Origin: Psychrobacillus sp. FSL H8-0483
GTDB lineage: Bacteria; Bacillota; Bacilli; Bacillales_A; Planococcaceae
NCBI RefSeq assembly: GCF_038637725.1
Contig: NZ_CP152052.1
Coordinates: 3,269,501-3,333,500 of the forward strand
Direction: 5' to 3'
Length of the DNA stretch: 64,000 bases
Part shown: positions 60,159 to 64,000 of the stretch, in pieces
Layout: the number at the start of each line of letters is the position of its first letter
Position numbering within the stretch: the stretch's first letter is position 1
Position numbers and translations under genes: made by a program
The notes under the pieces: model-generated
Told to the model about the DNA's origin: nothing
The model's database searches: none
The model's input: the letters and a program-made list of their open reading frames with translations, nothing else

Positions 60159-62429
60159 ATGAAGACAAGATGGCGTATAGTCGCATTTTTTCTTGTTATC
60201 GTAGTATTAGGTGCTTCGATGAGCACGACGACAAAAGGAATCTTAAACGATATTAAATTAGGTTTAGACTTACAAGGTGGTTTTGAAGTTTTATATCAAG
60301 TTGAACCGCTGAAAGATGGTCAAAAAATAACCGAACAAGATGTAGCGGACACCTCAAATGCACTTTTAAATCGTATTGACGTATTAGGTGTTAATGAGCC
60401 GGTTATTCAAGTAGAAGAAGGAAATCGAATTCGAGTTCAATTGGCCGGTGTTGAAGATCAAGCCTCTGCACGTGAATTATTATCAACAGAAGCAAATTTA
60501 ACTTTCCGTGACGCCGATGATAACTTAATGCTTGATGGGAACGACTTGAAAGAGGGTGGTGCAACTGATACTTTCGATCAAAATGGAGCTCCTATTGTGT
60601 CATTACAATTAAAGGATGCAAATAAATTTGAACAAGTAACACAAGATATTCTCGCTAAAGCTCCAAATAACGTCCTTGTAATTTGGTTGGACTTTGAGGA
60701 AGGTGTTGATTCTTTCAAAGAAGAAATAGCGAAAGAAAATCCTAAATTTGTATCTGCACCTCAAGTAAGTAGTGTTTTGAATACTTCAGAAGTTCAAATT
60801 TCGGGTTCCTTCACAGTTGAAGAAACAAAGAACTTAGCGGGTATTTTAAATGCTGGTGCTTTACCTGTTAAACTTACTGAAGTTTATTCGTCATCCGTAG
60901 GGGCACAATTCGGTGAACATGCATTATCATCGACGGTATATGCAGGGATTATTGGGGCAGTACTTATTCTCCTATTCTTAATGTTCTACTATCGTTTACC
61001 AGGGATTGTAGCAAATATTACGTTAGTTGTTTATGTATATTTAAATTTATTAGTATTTGATTGGATTAACGGAGTCCTTACGTTGCCTGGTATTGCTGGT
61101 CTCGTCTTAGGGATTGCAATGGCAGTTGATGCGAATATCTTAACTGCTGAAAGAATTCGAGAGGAAATTCGAATTGGTAAAACGGTTAAACAAGCATTCG
61201 CAGAAGGGACAAAGTCGTCATGGTCTGCCATTCTTGATGCGAATGTAACTTCACTAATTGCAGCAGTTGTATTGTTCTTCTTCGGGACAAGTTCTGTAAA
61301 AGGATTTGCAACGATTTTAATTATCAGTATTTTAGTCAGCTTCATTACTGCTGTTTGGGGATCTCGAATTTTACTTGGTTTACTTGTTCAAAGTGGATAT
61401 TTCGATAACAAAATTGGTTGGTTCGGCGTTAGAAAATCAAAAGTTCATTCGATTGAAGAAAATGTCAGTTCACTTGATCTAACAACAAATTTTGATCGAT
61501 TCGACTTCGTTCACTCACGTAAACGATATTTCACCATCTCAATTGTGTTTATCTTAATTGGAGTAATTGTACTAAGTATTTTTAAATTAAACTTAGGCAT
61601 TGACTTTGCAAGTGGTACACGAGTTGAGGTATTGACAAACGAGCCACTAACTGAAGAACGAGTCTTAAGTTATATGGAAGACTTAGGCTATCAATCTGAC
61701 GATATTGTACTTTCTGGTGATACGAACAATATCGCAGCAGTTCGTTATGTAGATGAGTTTTCTCAAGATGAAATTTTGAAATTGAAAAAAGAAATAAAAG
61801 CTGAGTTTGGAACTGAGCCAAATGTTAGTGCAGTTTCAAATACAGTTGGTAAAGAACTTGTAAGAAATGCAATTTATGCATTAATATACGCAGCAATTGG
61901 AATTATTATCTATGTAGCAATTCGTTTTGAATGGCGAATGGGGGTTGCTTCAATCCTTGGTGTTCTACACGATATTATTCTCATGGTAGCAATTTTCAGT
62001 TTTACTCGTTTTGAAGTCGACTTAACCTTTATTGCTGCTGTTCTAACGATTGTCGGGTACTCGATAAACGATAAAATCGTAACGTTTGACCGTATACGTG
62101 AGAACTTAAATCGAGTGAAGAAAATTGATAATGAAAATGAGTTAGCGGAAATTGTAAATAAATCACTTCGTCAAACGCTTGCTCGATCAGTAAACATTGT
62201 GTTGAATATTGCATTTGTTGTTGTTGCCTTGCTTCTATTTGGTGCAGAGGCAATTCGAAACTTCTCATTTGCATTGTTCTTAGGTTTATTGGCAGGTACG
62301 TATTCATCCATCTATATCTCTGCCCAGCTTTGGTTTGTCATTATGAAACGAAGCATGAGGAAAAAAGGTGGAGCATTAGACGTCGAGCAAGAGAAAAAAC
62401 AATGGGGAACAGACGAACCGGTTGTATAA
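60159..62429 (+). CDS. secDF: SecDF fusion protein
   Basis: A 756-residue fused SecD-SecF membrane protein of the general secretion pathway; it uses proton flow to help pull exported proteins out. The SecD part (1-430) has the D1 motif LGLDLQGGFEVLYQ and IAGLVLGIAMAVDANILTAE; the SecF part has LNLGIDFASGTRVEV and VGYSINDKIVTFDRIREN. Twelve membrane segments in all. AGGAGG lies upstream of the ATG. In B. subtilis recJ and apt are nearby; here the next gene is catB, so the gene is out of that context or a second copy. Confidence 0.93.
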   Translation: MKTRWRIVAFFLVIVVLGASMSTTTKGILNDIKLGLDLQGGFEVLYQVEPLKDGQKITEQDVADTSNALLNRIDVLGVNEPVIQVEEGNRIRVQLAGVEDQASARELLSTEANLTFRDADDNLMLDGNDLKEGGATDTFDQNGAPIVSLQLKDANKFEQVTQDILAKAPNNVLVIWLDFEEGVDSFKEEIAKENPKFVSAPQVSSVLNTSEVQISGSFTVEETKNLAGILNAGALPVKLTEVYSSSVGAQFGEHALSSTVYAGIIGAVLILLFLMFYYRLPGIVANITLVVYVYLNLLVFDWINGVLTLPGIAGLVLGIAMAVDANILTAERIREEIRIGKTVKQAFAEGTKSSWSAILDANVTSLIAAVVLFFFGTSSVKGFATILIISILVSFITAVWGSRILLGLLVQSGYFDNKIGWFGVRKSKVHSIEENVSSLDLTTNFDRFDFVHSRKRYFTISIVFILIGVIVLSIFKLNLGIDFASGTRVEVLTNEPLTEERVLSYMEDLGYQSDDIVLSGDTNNIAAVRYVDEFSQDEILKLKKEIKAEFGTEPNVSAVSNTVGKELVRNAIYALIYAAIGIIIYVAIRFEWRMGVASILGVLHDIILMVAIFSFTRFEVDLTFIAAVLTIVGYSINDKIVTFDRIRENLNRVKKIDNENELAEIVNKSLRQTLARSVNIVLNIAFVVVALLLFGAEAIRNFSFALFLGLLAGTYSSIYISAQLWFVIMKRSMRKKGGALDVEQEKKQWGTDEPVV

Positions 62430-62442
62430 CGGTTTGGACACG

Positions 62443-62475
62443 AAAAAGAACGGGTATAATACCTGTTCTTTTTTT
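62443..62475 (+). terminator. terminator of secDF
   Basis: AAAGAACGGGT pairs with ACCTGTTCTTT, followed by seven T. Confidence 0.85.
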
Positions 62476-62584
62476 ATGTAATTTAACTCATCATGTATAA
62501 ACTTTTTTAATTGGCTTATTATTAGCCGCAATTATCGCATATCTGCAGTAATGAATGTAGATTTGATTCAATTATATTTCTTCT

Positions 62585-62612
62585 TCAACTAACCTGCTGC
62601 GTTAGTTTAATA
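62585..62612 (+). repeat. S module left of catB
   Basis: CAACTAACCTGCTGCGTTAG with flanking TT/TTTAATAAG. The same 28-bp sequence in the same orientation lies at 63641-63668, on the other side of catB. Confidence 0.7.
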
Positions 62613-62626
62613 AGCACCTTTCTTCT

Positions 62627-62654
62627 ACTGCACATTTTTGTCGAACTGTGCAGT
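62627..62654. promoter_or_regulatory. inverted repeat in front of the catB promoter
   Basis: ACTGCACA and TGTGCAGT, 12 nt apart, ending 5 nt upstream of the -35 box. A regulator site is possible, but no regulator gene is adjacent. Confidence 0.3.
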
Positions 62655-62659
62655 AAGGT

Positions 62660-62689
62660 TTGACGAACAGATGATTCATTTGTTACAAT
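62660..62689 (+). promoter_or_regulatory. predicted sigma-A promoter of the catB leader
   Basis: -35 TTGACG, 18-nt spacer, -10 TACAAT. The transcript would start about 15-20 nt before the leader ORF. Confidence 0.6.
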
Positions 62690-62712
62690 CTCCTAATCAA
62701 ATAGGGAAAAGG

Positions 62713-62775
62713 ATGAGGACGATGGTTCGTCGTTTGAAACGGTTTAAGAATGTTGCTACGGCATTAAGCTTCTAA
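62713..62775 (+). CDS. leader peptide of catB attenuator
   Basis: ATG 6 nt after AGGG (or a second ATG after AAGGATGAGG) opens a 20-codon frame, MRTMVRRLKRFKNVATALSF. Its last codons (AGC TTC TAA) lie in the 5' arm of an 11-bp perfect stem (62768-62778 / 62795-62805), and the 3' arm touches the catB ribosome binding site. Stalling of a drug-bound ribosome on this frame would open the stem and free catB. This is the layout of inducible cat and erm leaders. Confidence 0.6.
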   Translation: MRTMVRRLKRFKNVATALSF

Positions 62776-62810
62776 GTAAAAAAATGATTTATACTACTTA
62801 GAAGCGAGGG
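62768..62810 (+). promoter_or_regulatory. translational attenuator stem before catB
   Basis: GCTTCTAAGTA (62768-62778) pairs perfectly with TACTTAGAAGC (62795-62805) over a 16-nt loop. The catB ribosome binding site GAGGG is at 62806-62810, directly abutting the stem. Confidence 0.6.
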
Positions 62811-62816
62811 AAAAAA

Positions 62817-63473
62817 ATGAAACAACGTCAATTTAACCACTGGTCTGAAATTAAGTATTTAAAAGATATTGTCACCAACCCAATGATTGAAGTAGGGGAA
62901 TACTCCTACTACTCTGGTTATTACGATAATCATGATTTTGAAGATGGGTGCGTTAGATACTTATGGGGAGATGAAAAATCAAGAAAGTTATTTAACCCCA
63001 TCGAAGACCATGATTGGCATTTAGATAAGTTGATTATAGGAAATTACGTATGCATTGCAAGTGGTGTAATTATTTTAATGGGTGGAAATCACAATCATCA
63101 TTCTGAATGGATTACCGTCTATCCGTTTGTGGAGCAAATTGAAACTTCTTACGAACCAAAAGGGGATACAATCATCGAAAATGATGCCTGGATTGGCATG
63201 AATGCAATGATTATGCCCGGTGTGACAATAGGTGAAGGTGCCATTGTTGCGGCTGGATCGGTTGTTGCAAAAGATGTCCCACCATATACGATAGTAGGTG
63301 GCAACCCTGCTAAAGAGATAAAGAAACGATTTACAGACAAAGAAATCGAAAAGTTGAAGGAAATGCGTTGGTTCGATTGGGAACGTGAGAAAATTGAACG
63401 AGCAAGTCATATCCTGTCCAGTTCTTCTATTAACCGATTATACGATTTTTATCAAAGGGAAATTAAATCATAA
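62817..63473 (+). CDS. catB: type B (xenobiotic) chloramphenicol O-acetyltransferase, CatB-like
   Basis: A hexapeptide-repeat acetyltransferase of 218 residues. VGEYSYYSGYYDNHDFEDG, the catalytic His in HNHHSEW, and left-handed helix repeats (VCIASGVIILMGG; IIENDAWIGMNAMIMPGVTI) precede the C-terminal GGNPAKEIKKRFTDKEIEKL. CatB/Vat proteins inactivate chloramphenicol or streptogramin A using acetyl-CoA. The substrate here is not proved, but the start VGEYSYYSGYY is CatB-type. Leader peptide and stem upstream imply inducible expression. Confidence 0.85.
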   Translation: MKQRQFNHWSEIKYLKDIVTNPMIEVGEYSYYSGYYDNHDFEDGCVRYLWGDEKSRKLFNPIEDHDWHLDKLIIGNYVCIASGVIILMGGNHNHHSEWITVYPFVEQIETSYEPKGDTIIENDAWIGMNAMIMPGVTIGEGAIVAAGSVVAKDVPPYTIVGGNPAKEIKKRFTDKEIEKLKEMRWFDWEREKIERASHILSSSSINRLYDFYQREIKS

Positions 63474-63526
63474 CGGATTAATTTTAGATCATCTCATTGA
63501 ATAAATACGAATAAGTTTAATAAGCC

Positions 63527-63566
63527 ATAGTCTCTTCTTAATAGCTAATTAAGAAGGGGCTATTTT
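63527..63566 (+). terminator. terminator of catB
   Basis: ATAGTCTCTTCTTAAT pairs with ATTAAGAAGGGGCTAT with wobble pairs, followed by five T. Confidence 0.75.
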
Positions 63567-63640
63567 TAAAGTGAAAACTCATCACTGCACAGTTTGTGTC
63601 AAATGCGACGTAAAAAGAATGGAATTTCATATCTCTTTTT

Positions 63641-63774
63641 CAACTAACCTGCTGCGTTAGTTCAATAAGAAAAAGGCTTTACTCCTTCTTGAAGTAAAGC
63701 ACCCGTTAGCCATCCATGAAGCCCTGCTTCACCACAGAATATGTAAGAAAATTACGTTCTTCCATGGTAGTTTA
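63641..63774. repeat. S module right of catB and short L derivative
   Basis: S (63641-63668; CAACTAACCTGCTGCGTTAG) is followed by a short L element (63689-63774) with the usual ends GCACCCGTTAGCCATCCATG and CATGGTAGTTTAA but with most of the middle missing, an internal-deletion form. Part of the 440-nt gap after catB; no gene supported. Confidence 0.65.
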
Positions 63775-63859
63775 AGTACATTTCTTCACAATCTCTACTT
63801 TTAAACATAAGTATCCAAATTATCTTCCAAGTGTTAATAAATTATCTGGCCCAATTCAA

Positions 63860-63892
63860 AAAGACGCACTTACTCAAGAAATGCGCCCTATT
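63860..63892 (-). terminator. terminator of the right-edge gene
   Basis: On the minus strand GGCGCA pairs with TGCGTC across an 11-nt loop and is followed by five T; it lies about 20 nt past the partial gene's stop. Confidence 0.6.
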
Positions 63893-63913
63893 GTTGAAAA
63901 AAGGTTTATTTGC

Positions 63914-64000
63914 CTAATCATTAGAATAACGATCTGAGAGTTTCTTTTTATGTGACTGAAACACTTCTTCTAGTGGGATATTGTACTTGTTTGCAATCAC
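63914..64000 (-). CDS. C-terminal end of an unidentified protein, partial
   Basis: The last 28 codons of a gene that continues past the right edge: VIANKYNIPLEEVFQSHKKK followed by LSDRYSND and a TAG stop. The ANKYNIPLEEVF pattern resembles the last helix of an XRE-type regulator, but this is too short to assign. A terminator follows it. Confidence 0.5.
   Translation of the reverse strand: MIANKYNIPLEEVFQSHKKKLSDRYSND

Noticed and set aside
59914-60186. Minus-strand frame of 90 codons upstream of secDF
   Set aside because: It overlaps the secDF start, has no ribosome binding site and has an unlikely composition.
1-64000. CRISPR array, tRNA or rRNA genes, phage genes, restriction or abortive-infection systems
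   Set aside because: I found no regularly spaced direct repeats, no tRNA- or rRNA-like sequences and no recognisable defence proteins; the dispersed repeats are irregular and palindromic.

Overview
The window is AT-rich DNA with frequent TTG starts and strong AGGAGG ribosome binding sites. It comes from a spore-forming member of the Bacillales, most likely the Planococcaceae (the Lysinibacillus, Psychrobacillus and Solibacillus relatives). The backbone genes can be recognised one by one from Bacillus subtilis: yhgE, yhgD, hemH, hemE, hmoB, yhaA, ecsBA, hit, trpP, yhaH, scoC, prsA, yhaMNO, yhzD, yheAB, yheE, bmrCD, pgcA, yhcX and yhcT. Their order largely follows the B. subtilis yhg-yha-yhe region. 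The genus is an inference from protein resemblance and not a database result.

Layout. 0-4.6 kb holds a cut-off YhgE-type membrane protein, its TetR regulator, and a four-gene operon (propeller lipoprotein, response regulator, kinase, YtkA-like lipoprotein) whose genes all overlap. 4.7-7.6 kb is heme metabolism: hemE-hemH, a 29-codon tail of a deleted hemY, and divergent hmoB. 7.6-21.8 kb is conserved core: amidohydrolase, Ecs transporter, Hit, TrpP, ScoC, PrsA, a YjcZ spore peptide, the YhaMNO nuclease operon, a small XRE/membrane protein module and YhzD. 21.8-37.6 kb is accessory: regulator/enzyme pairs, a second XRE/membrane module, two IS3-type insertion sequences and many mosaic palindromic repeats. 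37.6-56.8 kb returns to core-like genes: YheA/YheB, two drug exporters, chromate transporter, CNNM protein, a NarL-type two-component system, phosphoglucomutase, YhcX, a thiol oxidase pair and a pseudouridine synthase. 56.8-64 kb is again repeat-rich and carries an ECF sigma/anti-sigma module, secDF and a CatB-type acetyltransferase.

The most notable signals are regulatory RNAs and repeats. (1) bmrCD is preceded by a promoter, a 20-codon leader ORF, hairpins and an intrinsic terminator, which has the layout of an antibiotic-sensing attenuator. (2) catB is preceded by a leader peptide whose last codons form an 11-bp stem abutting the catB ribosome binding site, a translational attenuator layout. 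(3) trpP is preceded by six NAG triplets at exact 5-nt spacing that run into its TTG start, a likely TRAP site. (4) Two paralogous XRE/membrane protein modules each carry two abutting 16-bp palindromes. (5) Dispersed intergenic repeats are built from a small set of modules (a 216-225-bp element, short palindromes, terminator-like hairpins). They flank the ECF module and catB as same-orientation copies, and they host an IS insertion. The two IS elements have clean 3-bp target duplications, so the pre-insertion sequences can be reconstructed.
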